Below, piece after piece: positions 1 through 8,423 of a DNA stretch of 34,496 nt. The notes beneath the pieces are model-generated. The model searched no databases and was not told where the DNA came from. It saw only the letters and a list, made by a program, of their open reading frames with translations. This stretch comes from JAFGED01 sp964551295. GTDB taxonomy: Bacteria; Chloroflexota; Anaerolineae; B4-G1. Position 1 is the first letter of the stretch. Every line of letters starts with the position of its first letter. A program made the translations under genes and the position numbers. The stretch spans positions 1-34,496 of the forward strand of contig CAZKDJ010000019.1 of NCBI GenBank assembly GCA_964551295.1. Reading direction: 5' to 3'.

Positions 1-2
1 GC

Positions 3-107
3 TCCGACCGCGTGGCCAAGTACAACCAGTTGCTGCGCATCGAGCAGGAGCTGGGTGACGACGCCGTCTACGCCGGGCTGGCGGCATTCCCGCACCTGCG
101 CGGCTAG
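3..107 (+). CDS. C-terminal end of an unidentified protein (partial)
   Basis: The reading frame is open from the left edge of the window to a TAG stop and encodes 34 residues, beginning SDRVAKYNQLLRIEQELG and ending FPHLRG. The other two forward frames lack a sensible end here, and a strong terminator hairpin follows the stop at once, which supports this as the true 3' end of a plus-strand gene. I do not recognise the family from so short a tail, and no domain can be assigned. Confidence 0.6.
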   Translation, partial: SDRVAKYNQLLRIEQELGDDAVYAGLAAFPHLRG

Positions 108-137
108 GTCGTCAAATCTTCTGCGAGTGTGCCATTT

Positions 138-192
138 GCGCGACTACTTGCACCCGCTTTGCGTTGGGTGTGGGTAGTTGCGCTTTCGTTTG
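138..192 (+). terminator. Rho-independent-type terminator
   Basis: An 18-bp stem (arms 138-155 and 166-183, including several G-U pairs in RNA) with a 10-nt loop is followed by a T-rich stretch TTTCGTTTG. It lies 30 bp after the stop of the partial gene and about 50 bp before the next start, so it fits as the terminator of the upstream gene. Confidence 0.7.
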
Positions 193-238
193 TATGAAAG
201 TTGGCCCGCTTGGTAGTAGATTGTGATAGGGGTGTGTT

Positions 239-796
239 GTGAAAGGCCGACTGTGGCTCGAGGTGATTAACGGGAATATTCAGCAGCTTCTGTCCGAGTC
301 TTCGCTGCGCGACAGGGAAATTGAGTTGCGCGGTCTGCCGGATTTGAGCTTGGAGATAGTCGTTGATGGCAAAGTGTATAAAGGCCTCGATGAGATTTCC
401 GATGTAACTGTCCGCGATCTGATCCAGGCGGCGATAGACGAATGGCAGAATGAAGCGGAAGCAGCCGCTCTCGTACAGGCGCCGCTGCCCGCTCAGCGCT
501 CCGCGCCGTTCACAAGCAGGACATGGCTAATTGCCTGGCTGGCTGCGATGGTACTCGTTTTTGTACTGCCGCCAATGTTTGTTGCGCCTGCTCACATGGC
601 CATGAGGTTCAGTCTTTTGTGGGCCGGTGGGATGCTCGGTGGCTTGATTGGCGCCCTTGGGAGCAGGGCGATGGCTCGACGTGTAGTTGGGAGCGAGAAT
701 CCAAGAGCTTTGATGTTCTGGGGGCTCCTTGGAGGTGGGTTGGCTGTTTCGCTAGGCTTTGCTGTTGCTGCAGGCATCCTCTCACTTATTCCATAA
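239..796 (+). CDS. Small membrane protein of unknown function
   Basis: A 185-residue protein starting at GTG, with a G-rich ribosome-binding stretch (AGGGG) just upstream. The first ~90 residues are soluble and charged and contain a short β-rich segment (LSLEIVVDGKVYKGLDE). The rest holds three predicted membrane spans: about residues 96-113, 120-142 (Gly-rich, GGMLGGLIGALG) and 158-184. No catalytic motif is visible and I do not recognise the family. It ends 47 bp before the start of the following lipoprotein gene in the same direction, so the two may be co-transcribed. A longer overlapping frame that begins inside this gene is the lipoprotein frame read too far upstream. Confidence 0.7.
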   Translation: MKGRLWLEVINGNIQQLLSESSLRDREIELRGLPDLSLEIVVDGKVYKGLDEISDVTVRDLIQAAIDEWQNEAEAAALVQAPLPAQRSAPFTSRTWLIAWLAAMVLVFVLPPMFVAPAHMAMRFSLLWAGGMLGGLIGALGSRAMARRVVGSENPRALMFWGLLGGGLAVSLGFAVAAGILSLIP

Positions 797-843
797 TGCC
801 TGGTGCCTCTCTTGAACGCCGCGCATGCTCTGAGGGTGGATAC

Positions 844-2016
844 GTGTCTAAATCTCAAAGACTGTGGCTGATTGGTTTTGCGGGATCTATGCTGCTCTTG
901 ACCGGACTGGCGTGTGGCGTGCTAAACCCCACACCTCTCCCGGTATCGACGCCTGTACTAAACACGCCTACGGCGCTTCCTGTTCCCACAGCCACGCCGG
1001 TGCCCACGCCATCGCCGAGCCCGACGGCGGCGGTGGCGCCCACGCCGCCGGAGCCTGTGATGAGAGGCATGATCGAGCCAGGTGAGACGGTGCAGGGCAC
1101 GCTGCCGATTTTGGGAGCCGACGTGTGGACCTTTGAAGCCGGTGCGGACCAGTACCTCACCATCGGTATGAGCGCCCTCGACCCAAGCGCGCTGGACACG
1201 TACCTGGAGCTTTACGACGGGGACGGTGTGCTGGTAGCTGAGGACGACGATAGTGGCGGGGACACCAACTCGCTCATCGTCGAGTTTCCCGTTGTCGTGA
1301 CGGAAACCTTGACGATTCGCGCGCTAACCTATAGCGGCTCGGGCGATTACGTCCTCAACGTGAACGTCGTCGCGCCCTCAGGGGGCGGCGCGTTGGGGTA
1401 TGCCGCGCCGGTGGCGGGCGTGCTACCTGCACCGTGGAGTCGGTACGAGTGGACGTTCGAGGGCTGGGAAGGGGAGGTGGTCAACGTCGCGATGCGGGCG
1501 GCGGACGACGTGCTGGACTGCTATCTGGAGCTCTATGGCCCCGAGGGCGTGTTTCTGACCGATGACGACGACAGCGGGGCGAGGTACGACGCGCTCATCG
1601 AGTACTATGCGCTGCCCGCCGACGGCGTCTACAGCGTGGTCACGCGCGGCGGCGAGTTCGGCGTGACGGGAGTGTACACACTCACGTTAGAGCTGACAGA
1701 GATGGTGGTGCAGGATACCCTCGCCTACGGCGACAGCGTGCACGCCACGCTGGAGCCCGACGCGCGCCATCACTGGCTGTTCGATGGGGAAGTGGGCGAC
1801 ATGGTCGACATCTCGATGCGGGGTGGGCTGGATGCATATCTGGAGCTCTTCGCGCCCGACGGCGTGCGGGTGGCGGTCGATGACGACGGCGGCGGTGGCT
1901 CCGACGCCGCCATCGCCGCGTTCGAGTTGCCTTTGAGCGGCACTTATCGTATCATAGCCAGGGGACACGACGACGAAGACGTGGGCGAGTACGAATTGAC
2001 GTTGGTTGGACCATAG
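844..2016 (+). CDS. Secreted lipoprotein with three PPC-type β-sandwich repeats
   Basis: The 390-residue protein probably starts at GTG 844, preceded by GAGGGTGG at about 5 nt. Earlier in-frame codons lack such a site. It begins with a lipoprotein-like signal (MSKSQRLWLIGF, then a Leu-rich core ending TGLAC). A Pro/Thr/Ser-rich linker follows at about residues 35-72, then three similar domains of about 100 residues. Each carries the features of bacterial pre-peptidase C-terminal (PPC) domains: G-x-V-x-G-T/A-L, a W-x-F strand, D-x-Y/L-E-L-Y, a D-D-D-S-G/D-D-D-G turn and a G-x-Y-x-L end. These domains are usually non-enzymatic appendages of secreted proteins; here they form the whole mature protein, which suggests a surface binding or scaffolding role (inference). 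Pyruvate kinase follows after 24 bp. Confidence 0.8.
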   Translation: MSKSQRLWLIGFAGSMLLLTGLACGVLNPTPLPVSTPVLNTPTALPVPTATPVPTPSPSPTAAVAPTPPEPVMRGMIEPGETVQGTLPILGADVWTFEAGADQYLTIGMSALDPSALDTYLELYDGDGVLVAEDDDSGGDTNSLIVEFPVVVTETLTIRALTYSGSGDYVLNVNVVAPSGGGALGYAAPVAGVLPAPWSRYEWTFEGWEGEVVNVAMRAADDVLDCYLELYGPEGVFLTDDDDSGARYDALIEYYALPADGVYSVVTRGGEFGVTGVYTLTLELTEMVVQDTLAYGDSVHATLEPDARHHWLFDGEVGDMVDISMRGGLDAYLELFAPDGVRVAVDDDGGGGSDAAIAAFELPLSGTYRIIARGHDDEDVGEYELTLVGP

Positions 2017-2040
2017 GTCAACGGGCAGGGAGTTGGAAAG

Positions 2041-3474
2041 ATGGCGCGTACAAAGATTATCTGCACACTTGGGCCGGCCTCCGAATCGCCGGAGGTGATA
2101 CGCGGCCTTGTCCGAGCGGGTATGGACGTAGCCCGGATCAACTTTTCCCACGGCGATCACGAAACGCACGCGCGGTCGATTGCCACGCTGCGCCGGGTGG
2201 CCGAGGAGGAGAGGCAGTTGGTGGGTGTGATGGCCGATCTGCAGGGGCCCAAGCTGCGCGTGGGCGAGATCGAGGGAGAGGGGATCGAATTGGACGAGGG
2301 AGATATCGTCACGTTGACCACTCATCCTCGAGCGGGCGTGAAGGGCGATATTCTGGTACCGCATCCACAGTTACTGCGCGACCTGCGGTCCGGGCAGACG
2401 GTGTTGCTGGACGATGGTCACTTGGAGCTGGTCGTCATCGGCCTGAGTGACGGCGGCCTCAAGTGTCGCGTGATAACGGGGGGAGAACTCACCTCTCGCA
2501 AGGGGATCAACGTGCCTGGGGCTGCGCTGCGCTTCTCTGCGTTGACCAAAAAGGATAGGGAGGATGCCGCGTTTGCCCTGGAGCAGGGCGTGGATTTCAT
2601 CGCTCTTTCCTTTGTCTGCCGCGCGGCTGACGTGCGCGAGTTGCGGCAATTCTTGCGGGCCAAGCAAGGTGACGTTTCCATCATCGCCAAGATCGAAAAG
2701 CCGGAGGCGTTGGCCGTTTTTGACGAGATCCTGGCCGAGGCGGATGGGATCATGGTCGCCCGGGGGGATCTGGGGGTGGAGACACCCGCCGAGGCGGTGC
2801 CGTTTCATCAGAAGCACATCATCCGCGCCTGTAATCAGGTAGGCAAGCCGGTCGTTACCGCCACGCAGATGCTGCAATCGATGATGGACAATCCACGTCC
2901 GACGCGGGCGGAAGCGTCGGACGTGGTCAACGCCGTCTTGGACGGCACGGACGCCGTGATGCTCTCCGGCGAGACGGCAGTGGGGCAGTATCCGATCGTG
3001 GCGGTGAGTGTGATGGAAAAGATCTGTACCAATGCGGAGGTCCATCTGCCCTATGGGCGCCTTTTACGCGATGATGTCTGTGGCTCCGCCCAATTGACGA
3101 GTGCGGAGGCGATCAGCGCTGCTGCCGTCGATATCGCCAATGAGATAGACGCCCGGGCGATTATCACCGCCACAATGTCGGGTATGACGGCGCGTATGGT
3201 GGCCCGCCATCGCCCATCTGTGCCCATCGTGGCCGTGACGCCCGATCAGGCGACGTTGTACCGACTGGCGCTGGTGTGGGGTGTGGTGCCGGTGCAGGTG
3301 GAAGAGTTCAGCACCACGGACGAGATGGTGGAGGTGATGGTGCAGGCCGCGCGCGAGGCGGGCCTGGTGGACTGGGGTGACTCGGTTGTGCTGATGGCAG
3401 GTGTTCCCTTTGGCAGCGGCGGGGTGACCAACATGCTCAAGGTGCACGTCGTGGGTGAGCAAGAGGAGATGTAG
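2041..3474 (+). CDS. pyk: Pyruvate kinase
   Basis: A 477-residue enzyme converting phosphoenolpyruvate and ADP to pyruvate and ATP in the last step of glycolysis (cytoplasm). The N-terminus MARTKIICTLGPAS and the following RINFSHG are the conserved substrate-binding region. The active-site segments IIAKIEKPEAL (about residues 213-223, with the catalytic Lys) and MVARGDLGVE (about 238-247) are intact, as are TATQML and GTDAVMLSGETAVGQYP. The C-terminal regulatory domain is present and ends with a G-V-x-x-G-x-x-G-x-T-N-M-L-K-V motif. Length matches the family norm. GGGAG lies 8-10 nt before ATG. A bidirectional terminator follows about 80 bp downstream. Confidence 0.97.
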   Translation: MARTKIICTLGPASESPEVIRGLVRAGMDVARINFSHGDHETHARSIATLRRVAEEERQLVGVMADLQGPKLRVGEIEGEGIELDEGDIVTLTTHPRAGVKGDILVPHPQLLRDLRSGQTVLLDDGHLELVVIGLSDGGLKCRVITGGELTSRKGINVPGAALRFSALTKKDREDAAFALEQGVDFIALSFVCRAADVRELRQFLRAKQGDVSIIAKIEKPEALAVFDEILAEADGIMVARGDLGVETPAEAVPFHQKHIIRACNQVGKPVVTATQMLQSMMDNPRPTRAEASDVVNAVLDGTDAVMLSGETAVGQYPIVAVSVMEKICTNAEVHLPYGRLLRDDVCGSAQLTSAEAISAAAVDIANEIDARAIITATMSGMTARMVARHRPSVPIVAVTPDQATLYRLALVWGVVPVQVEEFSTTDEMVEVMVQAAREAGLVDWGDSVVLMAGVPFGSGGVTNMLKVHVVGEQEEM

Positions 3475-3553
3475 AGCGGTTCGCAGTTGACGATTCGGCA
3501 CCACAGAAGCACGCTGAAGGTCCGCCCTACGGGTGGGATCGTGCTACAAACAA

Positions 3554-3583
3554 AGCCCTCGGATTCCCGAGGGCTCGTGTTTT
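3554..3583 (+). terminator. Bidirectional rho-independent terminator between convergent genes
   Basis: A perfect 9-bp stem AGCCCTCGG / CCGAGGGCT with a four-base loop ATTC, followed on the plus strand by CGTGTTTT. On the minus strand the same stem is followed by TTTGTTTGT. It lies between the end of pyk (+) and the end of the zinc-ribbon gene (-), so it can serve both. Confidence 0.85.
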
Positions 3584-3595
3584 GATGAGGTGGAT

Positions 3596-4108
3596 TTACT
3601 TGGCTTCTTTAGCGGGGGGCGTGGCAGCCTTCTCCGATTTTGGTTTCGGACTGTTGGGCACGGGTTCCACCACTTGCGGGGTGACGTTCGTGCCGCAGTA
3701 TGGACACAGGGCCCAGCGCAGGTGAATCGGCCGGTTGCACGCCGGGCAGGCGTGCTTGAGTTTGGTGTGACAGGAGGGACAGAACAGGTATTCTCCTCTG
3801 ACGCGCTGCCCGCAGCCGGGGCAGATCTCGGGCTCCTCGATGGCCTGCAACAGCGCCTCTTGTTCCAGGGAGCGCTCGTACGTATCCGCCAGCGTCTCCC
3901 TCGGGCGCAGCATCAGGTACACCATAAATCCGATAACGGGCAGCACGAGCACCAGCAACGTGGCAAGTAGCTGGGCCAGGATGTCGCGGGAGCGGGCGTG
4001 GATGTCGCGGAACACCCAAATTCCCATCCCGCCCCACAGCGCGATGGTCATACCCCCACAGGCCGTGGCGAGGATGGTCAGGATTAGAGGAATACTGTCT
4101 AGATCCAT
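3596..4108 (-). CDS. Double zinc-ribbon membrane protein
   Basis: A 170-residue protein with two N-terminal membrane spans (about residues 7-31 and 46-67) separated by a short charged loop. A cytoplasmic linker follows, then two rubredoxin-like zinc ribbons: C96-x2-C99 with C110-x2-C113, and C121-x2-C124 with C135-x2-C138 (DZANK/zinc-ribbon type). The tail is Pro/Lys-rich. The second span ends in MVYLMLRPRETL, a pattern common in small phospholipase-D-nuclease-N-terminal-like membrane anchors. AAGGAG sits 11 nt before ATG. A TTGACA-like box lies at 4171-4166 but without a well-spaced -10. Function unknown; the ribbons suggest protein or nucleic-acid binding at the membrane. Confidence 0.8.
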   Translation of the reverse strand: MDLDSIPLILTILATACGGMTIALWGGMGIWVFRDIHARSRDILAQLLATLLVLVLPVIGFMVYLMLRPRETLADTYERSLEQEALLQAIEEPEICPGCGQRVRGEYLFCPSCHTKLKHACPACNRPIHLRWALCPYCGTNVTPQVVEPVPNSPKPKSEKAATPPAKEAK

Positions 4109-4221
4109 AGATAGAGTTGCTCCTTAAGCTGGTTTGAAGTATCTACTCAGTCGCTCCCGCCGGATTGTCAAATCCAAGCTGAACAGGGTGAGTGGTTACG
4201 TTTTGAAACACGTGGGCCGTA

Positions 4222-6609
4222 TTATACCATCGGCTGCCGGGGGGGCAAATCTGCCGGTAGGCGCTTTTTGCCCAGGTATCTCTCGAGTTCCCATGCCGTC
4301 CGGGCTGCGAGCCCGGCCCATGTGATCCCGCTCACCGCCAGGCCTACCTTCCAAGTTCTGGGCGTGAACGTCATTCGAACGACGTGTTCGCCTGGTGGCA
4401 GCCTCACCGCACGAAACGTATAATCTGCCCGCAGCACCTCCACCCGATCACCGTCCACGGTGGCCTGCCAACCGGGATAGTACACCTCGCTCAACACCAG
4501 CCATCCGTCTGCCGGCATTTCGACCGCCAGCACGATCTCATTTATCCCATACCTCACAAACTCGACCGTGCCCCCCTCAATCTCCAATCTCCGATCTCCA
4601 GTCTCTGATAGATGCCTAGCCTGGCTCTCTTCCAGAATCACTGTCTCTGTCGGGTTGAAATCTGCAAACAGCGCCTCCCAGGCGGCCGTGTGGTTTTCTA
4701 CTATCGTGGCCTCGTGCACCATGAACGCCAGCGGGAGAGCCTGGGTGTTGAGATAGACGTCGATGCGTGGATTGTCCGCGTACACCGGCACCAAACGCTC
4801 GTCGCCCGGCGCCTGTTCCTTGGGGGCCAGCACGTATTTTGCCCCCAGGAGGTTGTACAGTGTTGCACCGCGCTCTCCTTTCGCCACTTCCAGATAGGCG
4901 TGATACGGAGCCAGACCCAGCGGGTTAAAGATGCCGCCGACGTCGTACAGGCCATGCACCGGCGCTGCATCCGGCTGCCATGCCCCGGCGGTGGCCTCGA
5001 TGCGGTAGAGGCTGGCGTCTTGGCGCAGAAAATCGACCACGTCTTGGTGCTGGAACCCCCACGTGGGGTCGTTCGGTTCTATCTCCAGCGTGGAACCCAG
5101 TACGATCAGGTCGGTCGCCAAGAGTCCCACGAGTAGCCAAGCGATCCAGCGCCGCCGCTGCACGAGCCAGATCAGTATCCCGCTCAGCGTCAGAAGCGCT
5201 GCGGCGACGCAGATGCTCATCGTAGCCTGGGTTACGCGTTCGGAAGGTACATTCCGCGCCTGTCCCAGCCCCAAGGCTAGCAGGGCGATTCCGACCGCTA
5301 TCGCGCCCAGCCCGACCCAGGTTGAGATCGGGCTGGCCCCGTGCAACAGCCGATCGAGCCCATAGGCCGCCAGTGCTGCCAGTCCTAGGTCGGCCAGCAC
5401 GGTCATGCGGGCCGGTACCCGCACCTGGTCGAACATCGGCACGTAGCGATACAAGAGCCCATACAGCGGTGTGTGCTTGCCCATTGCCAGCAGAAACCCG
5501 AGCGTTGTCAGAAGGACGAAGAAGCCAACGGGGAAGAGGGGTTTCGGGTCGTCGGCTCGCGGAAACTTGAACCCAGAACCTGGAATCTTGGTCTTGGCGA
5601 TCCAAGATGCGCCGGCCATGCCGATGCCCACCGCTGCCAGCACCAGCGTCGCCACGCCCGCGTATCCCACCTCCACCCGATCCCAGTCGCCCCAGAAGCC
5701 TATCGCACTGCGCCCGTAGAAACCCGGTGCCAGCAGGCCGACCAGGGCTTGTGGCGGCAGTGAGTAAGCCGTGGCCTCTGCGTACGGTAGATGGCTCCTG
5801 CCGGTGTGTTGCGCCATCTCGCGCGCGGGTAGCAGCATCAGCGCTGCGCCCCCGATCCCGACCGCCACGATCAGCGCCGCACGTATACACATTCCCAGGA
5901 TCCCTGTCCATACCTCTTTGCCTCTTGCCTCCTGCCTCTTGCCTCTTGTCATCTCAATGGCGAGTCGATACACCACGTACCCTGCCAGCGTCAACCCCAC
6001 CAGCAGCAGCATCTGCCCGTGGCCGGCCAGCGCAGCCATCGCCAGCACCGCACCGGCCCCGGCCGCCCAACTTATTGACCGCCTGCCTTCTTCCGTCAGC
6101 GCGCGATGGGTGAACAAGATAAGCAGGGGCAGCCAGGCGGCAGTCGCATTGAGGTTCAGGTTGCCGATGTGCGTGACGAACAGGTCGGAAAGGGCGAACG
6201 CGACCCCTCCCAGCAGCGCCGCCGGACGTCGCAGACCCATTCCTCGCAGCAACGCCAAGCTGGTCGCGCCCGCCAACCAGACGTGAAAAACGACCAGCCC
6301 TTCCAGAACTGCGTAGGAGGGTTCTCCGAACAAAGCAAAGGCCAGCAGATTGATCGGGTAAAATACACCGGACTGGTTATCGGCGGCGTAGGGAGCACCG
6401 CTGTAGAGATGGGGGTTCCACAGGGGAATCTCGCCCGCCCGCAGGCTGCGGGCCGAGAAGCGATACATCGGCCACAGGAAGGAGACCAGGTCGCCGCCGC
6501 CGTGGGGAATCCAATAACCGGCGAACATCAGTGGCCAGAAGAAGGCCACCACGATCAGCGCGAGGAGTGCCAGGCTCAAAAGGCCTATGAATAATCTACG
6601 GTCGTGCAT
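4222..6609 (-). CDS. YfhO-family polytopic membrane protein (GT-C type)
   Basis: A 795-residue membrane protein with a dozen or so predicted spans in the N-terminal ~500 residues and a C-terminal extracytoplasmic β-rich domain. Family signatures are visible: an early loop FLWPMYRFSARSLRAGEIPLWNPH followed by YSGAPYAADNQSGVFYPINL, and the C-terminal segment GWLVLSEVYYPGWQATVDG, typical of YfhO proteins. Known members act in glycosylation of cell-wall polymers or as GT-C-fold sugar transferases; the substrate cannot be read here. Three stretches of low-complexity repeat lie in frame, near residues 220-232, 338-349 and 667-678, in hydrophilic loops. The strand and spacing suggest it stands alone. 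Confidence 0.88.
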   Translation of the reverse strand: MHDRRLFIGLLSLALLALIVVAFFWPLMFAGYWIPHGGGDLVSFLWPMYRFSARSLRAGEIPLWNPHLYSGAPYAADNQSGVFYPINLLAFALFGEPSYAVLEGLVVFHVWLAGATSLALLRGMGLRRPAALLGGVAFALSDLFVTHIGNLNLNATAAWLPLLILFTHRALTEEGRRSISWAAGAGAVLAMAALAGHGQMLLLVGLTLAGYVVYRLAIEMTRGKRQEARGKEVWTGILGMCIRAALIVAVGIGGAALMLLPAREMAQHTGRSHLPYAEATAYSLPPQALVGLLAPGFYGRSAIGFWGDWDRVEVGYAGVATLVLAAVGIGMAGASWIAKTKIPGSGFKFPRADDPKPLFPVGFFVLLTTLGFLLAMGKHTPLYGLLYRYVPMFDQVRVPARMTVLADLGLAALAAYGLDRLLHGASPISTWVGLGAIAVGIALLALGLGQARNVPSERVTQATMSICVAAALLTLSGILIWLVQRRRWIAWLLVGLLATDLIVLGSTLEIEPNDPTWGFQHQDVVDFLRQDASLYRIEATAGAWQPDAAPVHGLYDVGGIFNPLGLAPYHAYLEVAKGERGATLYNLLGAKYVLAPKEQAPGDERLVPVYADNPRIDVYLNTQALPLAFMVHEATIVENHTAAWEALFADFNPTETVILEESQARHLSETGDRRLEIEGGTVEFVRYGINEIVLAVEMPADGWLVLSEVYYPGWQATVDGDRVEVLRADYTFRAVRLPPGEHVVRMTFTPRTWKVGLAVSGITWAGLAARTAWELERYLGKKRLPADLPPRQPMV
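4577..4610 (-). repeat. Repeat family A copy (TCTCCAATCTCC type) inside YfhO-like gene
   Basis: Tandem-like units of AATCTCC / GATCTCC / AGTCTCT occur in frame and encode the residues TGDRRLEIEGG. The same units recur at 25951-25980, 27105-27135 and 32292-32320, in three other places in membrane-protein genes. Confidence 0.7.
5562..5596 (-). repeat. Low-complexity repeat (ACCCAGAACCTGGAATCTTGG type) inside YfhO-like gene
   Basis: A short run of related units (GAACCC, GAACCTGGAA, TCTTGGTCTTGG) is read in frame as KIPGSGFKFP in a loop between membrane spans. The composition differs from the surrounding GC-rich codons. Only one copy is in the window, so its identity as a dispersed repeat is by analogy with families A and B. 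Confidence 0.4.
5914..5950 (-). repeat. Repeat family B copy (CTCTTGCCTCCTGCCT type) inside YfhO-like gene
   Basis: Units of CTCTTGC/CTCCTGC are repeated about five times and read on the minus strand as RGKRQEARGKEV, a strongly charged loop between two spans. The same units, in an inverted pair, form the signal-peptide hairpin at 17852-17931. Confidence 0.75.
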
Positions 6610-6636
6610 CGAAGCGCCTTGATTCTATATCGCAGT

Positions 6637-6668
6637 ATGGCCGCGCTCCGAAAAGCGCGGCCATTTTT
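6637..6668 (+). terminator. Terminator-like hairpin with U-tract on the plus strand
   Basis: A perfect 11-bp stem ATGGCCGCGCT / AGCGCGGCCAT with loop CCGAAA is followed by TTTT on the plus strand. Neighbouring genes on both sides are on the minus strand, where no T-tract follows the stem. It may still slow minus-strand transcription leaving the PHP gene, or block antisense transcription. The hairpin is certain; its role is not. Confidence 0.5.
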
Positions 6669-6719
6669 CTGCTGATCGACTGGCGCAGGATGATCGCACG
6701 TGTGTGTAACGCGTCAGCG

Positions 6720-8423
6720 TCAGTCGCTTTCAGAGTCCAGCCCGACCAGCCGTGTCCACTCGCTATGGATGCCAGCCTCAGTCACGCCATAGTAGACGCG
6801 CACTTTGCCGTTCTGGCGTTGCACCAGATCGTAGCGCGCTTGGTCGGCGTGTTTGCGTTTCTTGAGCATGGCGATTTCACCGCGCCAGTCGACTTTGGTG
6901 GCATCTACCGGATGCTCCTCGGCCTCTACGATGGCATAGTGCCACAGCCGCCGCGCTGATTGGCGGGTGACGTTCTTGACCACGTTCCCGTTGCGCAGAT
7001 CGCGCAGGGTGTGGTAGCGTGTGCCTTTGCGTTCCTCCGTCTCTACGACCTCTACGCCAGTACGGGGAGGTTCGATGTGGTGGCTGGGGAGCGTTTTTTC
7101 GTGAGCGACTCCGGGCGCGCCCAAAGCACGTTTGACCAGATTCGCGATCTCGTCTCGCACTGCCAGGCCGGTCTCGGTCTCGCTACGTACATAGATTTTG
7201 CTGTCGTCGATGGCATAGGGCGGATCGCCGCCGCGAGGCACCACCAGCCGTATCACCTTGGCCTCCCCCGTCGTTTGCACGTCTATTGTGGCCGGCAAGG
7301 GAGGGGTGATGCGGCGCTCGATCTCTTCCTGCAGCGTTTTGACCGCCCGCGAGGGATTGCTAATTCCCTCGATGCGCTCCTTGGGATTGGCGCTGATCCC
7401 GATGTAGAGGGTGCCTCCGTTCGTGTTGGCAAAAGCGCACACATCGGCCAAGATGGCGTACAGCCTCCCACCGCGCCGCGTATACTCGACGTGAAAGTCC
7501 TGCACGATGGAGGCGCCTTCCTCCCGCGCTGCCTGGATATAGTCCACTGGCGCTTTTGTCGCTCGGTAGGGGCGCGTGCGGGCAAAGTCGTCGCTCTGGA
7601 GCACCTCGCACAGCGCGGCAAAGCTGACCTCGGGCAGGAGCACCTCCGTCACCCGATCGCCGACCCCAAGGTGTTTGGCGTTTTTGGGATCACGGTGAAC
7701 CCGGTGCGCGTCGGAGCCCTGGATGCAGCGCATGCGGCGTGGATATTCTGGGCGCGAGCCGTCGAAGAAGCGCGCCGTTGTGCGGCGACCCTTCTTCTCC
7801 AGGTCGGTCACTTCCAGTGCGTGCAGGTGGGGATCCTGGGTGTACGCGATGCGTGTCTGGCCGCCAAATCCCATCCCGCGCATCGCCACGCCGTGACTGG
7901 TGTTGGCGTGGGCGGCGATGACGATGCCGCCCGCCTCGTCGATCACCCGGTAGGCGGTCAGCACATCGCTTGTCGCTCCCACCTCGCCGCTGCCGGCATC
8001 GAGTTTGTCCGGCGGGATGTTGAGCTGGCGCAGGATGAATTCCAGCTCGCGCACGACTGTCCCTGGGGAGAAAATGCCCAGGATGTGAAAGCCTAATGTG
8101 GCCGTAAACTCGAATCCGGGCAACACCAGCACCTTGTCCAATAAACGGCGGTATTCTGCCAGTTTATCTTTTTCCTCATTGCGCAACCTGCCCAAGTCTT
8201 CCAATAGCTCTAGTTGATGAATCTCCTCTGTCATCTCGCGATAGCCGGCCACAGAATTGTGGTCGGTGAATGCGATAATGTCGAGGTCTTTTTGCTCTGC
8301 AGCTTTTAGGATATCCAGATATGATGCGTTGGATTCCTGAAAATCAGTAGAGGCGGGGGTGTGCAGATGCAGATCAACCCGCCGCCACTCTTGTTTGCTG
8401 TTTTTTCTTTTTTGTTTGCTCAT
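6720..8423 (-). CDS. PHP-domain protein with Schlafen AlbA_2-type domain
   Basis: A 567-residue protein starting MSKQKRKNSKQEW; its ATG overlaps the TGA of the response-regulator gene (ATGA), so an earlier in-frame start inside that gene is rejected. The N-terminal half is a PHP-type metal-dependent phosphoesterase with all the usual metal-ligand motifs: VDLHLHTPAS (residues 16-25), FTDHNS, AAHANTSHG and GSDAHR. The second half has an AlbA_2-like region: a VEYTRR segment, then CAFANTNGGTLYIGIS and a RIT-x2-LP section, ending with a KIYVRSETET motif typical of that domain. The remaining ~120 residues are unassigned. PHP enzymes hydrolyse phosphate esters or DNA ends; AlbA_2 domains are tied to nucleic-acid binding or cleavage, so a nucleic-acid substrate is plausible (inference). 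It is the last gene of lon - regulator - PHP. Confidence 0.85.
   Translation of the reverse strand: MSKQKRKNSKQEWRRVDLHLHTPASTDFQESNASYLDILKAAEQKDLDIIAFTDHNSVAGYREMTEEIHQLELLEDLGRLRNEEKDKLAEYRRLLDKVLVLPGFEFTATLGFHILGIFSPGTVVRELEFILRQLNIPPDKLDAGSGEVGATSDVLTAYRVIDEAGGIVIAAHANTSHGVAMRGMGFGGQTRIAYTQDPHLHALEVTDLEKKGRRTTARFFDGSRPEYPRRMRCIQGSDAHRVHRDPKNAKHLGVGDRVTEVLLPEVSFAALCEVLQSDDFARTRPYRATKAPVDYIQAAREEGASIVQDFHVEYTRRGGRLYAILADVCAFANTNGGTLYIGISANPKERIEGISNPSRAVKTLQEEIERRITPPLPATIDVQTTGEAKVIRLVVPRGGDPPYAIDDSKIYVRSETETGLAVRDEIANLVKRALGAPGVAHEKTLPSHHIEPPRTGVEVVETEERKGTRYHTLRDLRNGNVVKNVTRQSARRLWHYAIVEAEEHPVDATKVDWRGEIAMLKKRKHADQARYDLVQRQNGKVRVYYGVTEAGIHSEWTRLVGLDSESD

Noticed and set aside
523..843. 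Longer N-terminus of the PPC lipoprotein frame
   Set aside because: It overlaps the small membrane protein gene, has Cys/Trp-rich random composition, and would bury the signal peptide that begins at the GTG at 844.
6960..8096. A 378-codon open frame on the plus strand opposite the PHP gene
   Set aside because: The minus strand encodes clear PHP and AlbA_2 motifs over the same span; the plus frame has no recognisable sequence.
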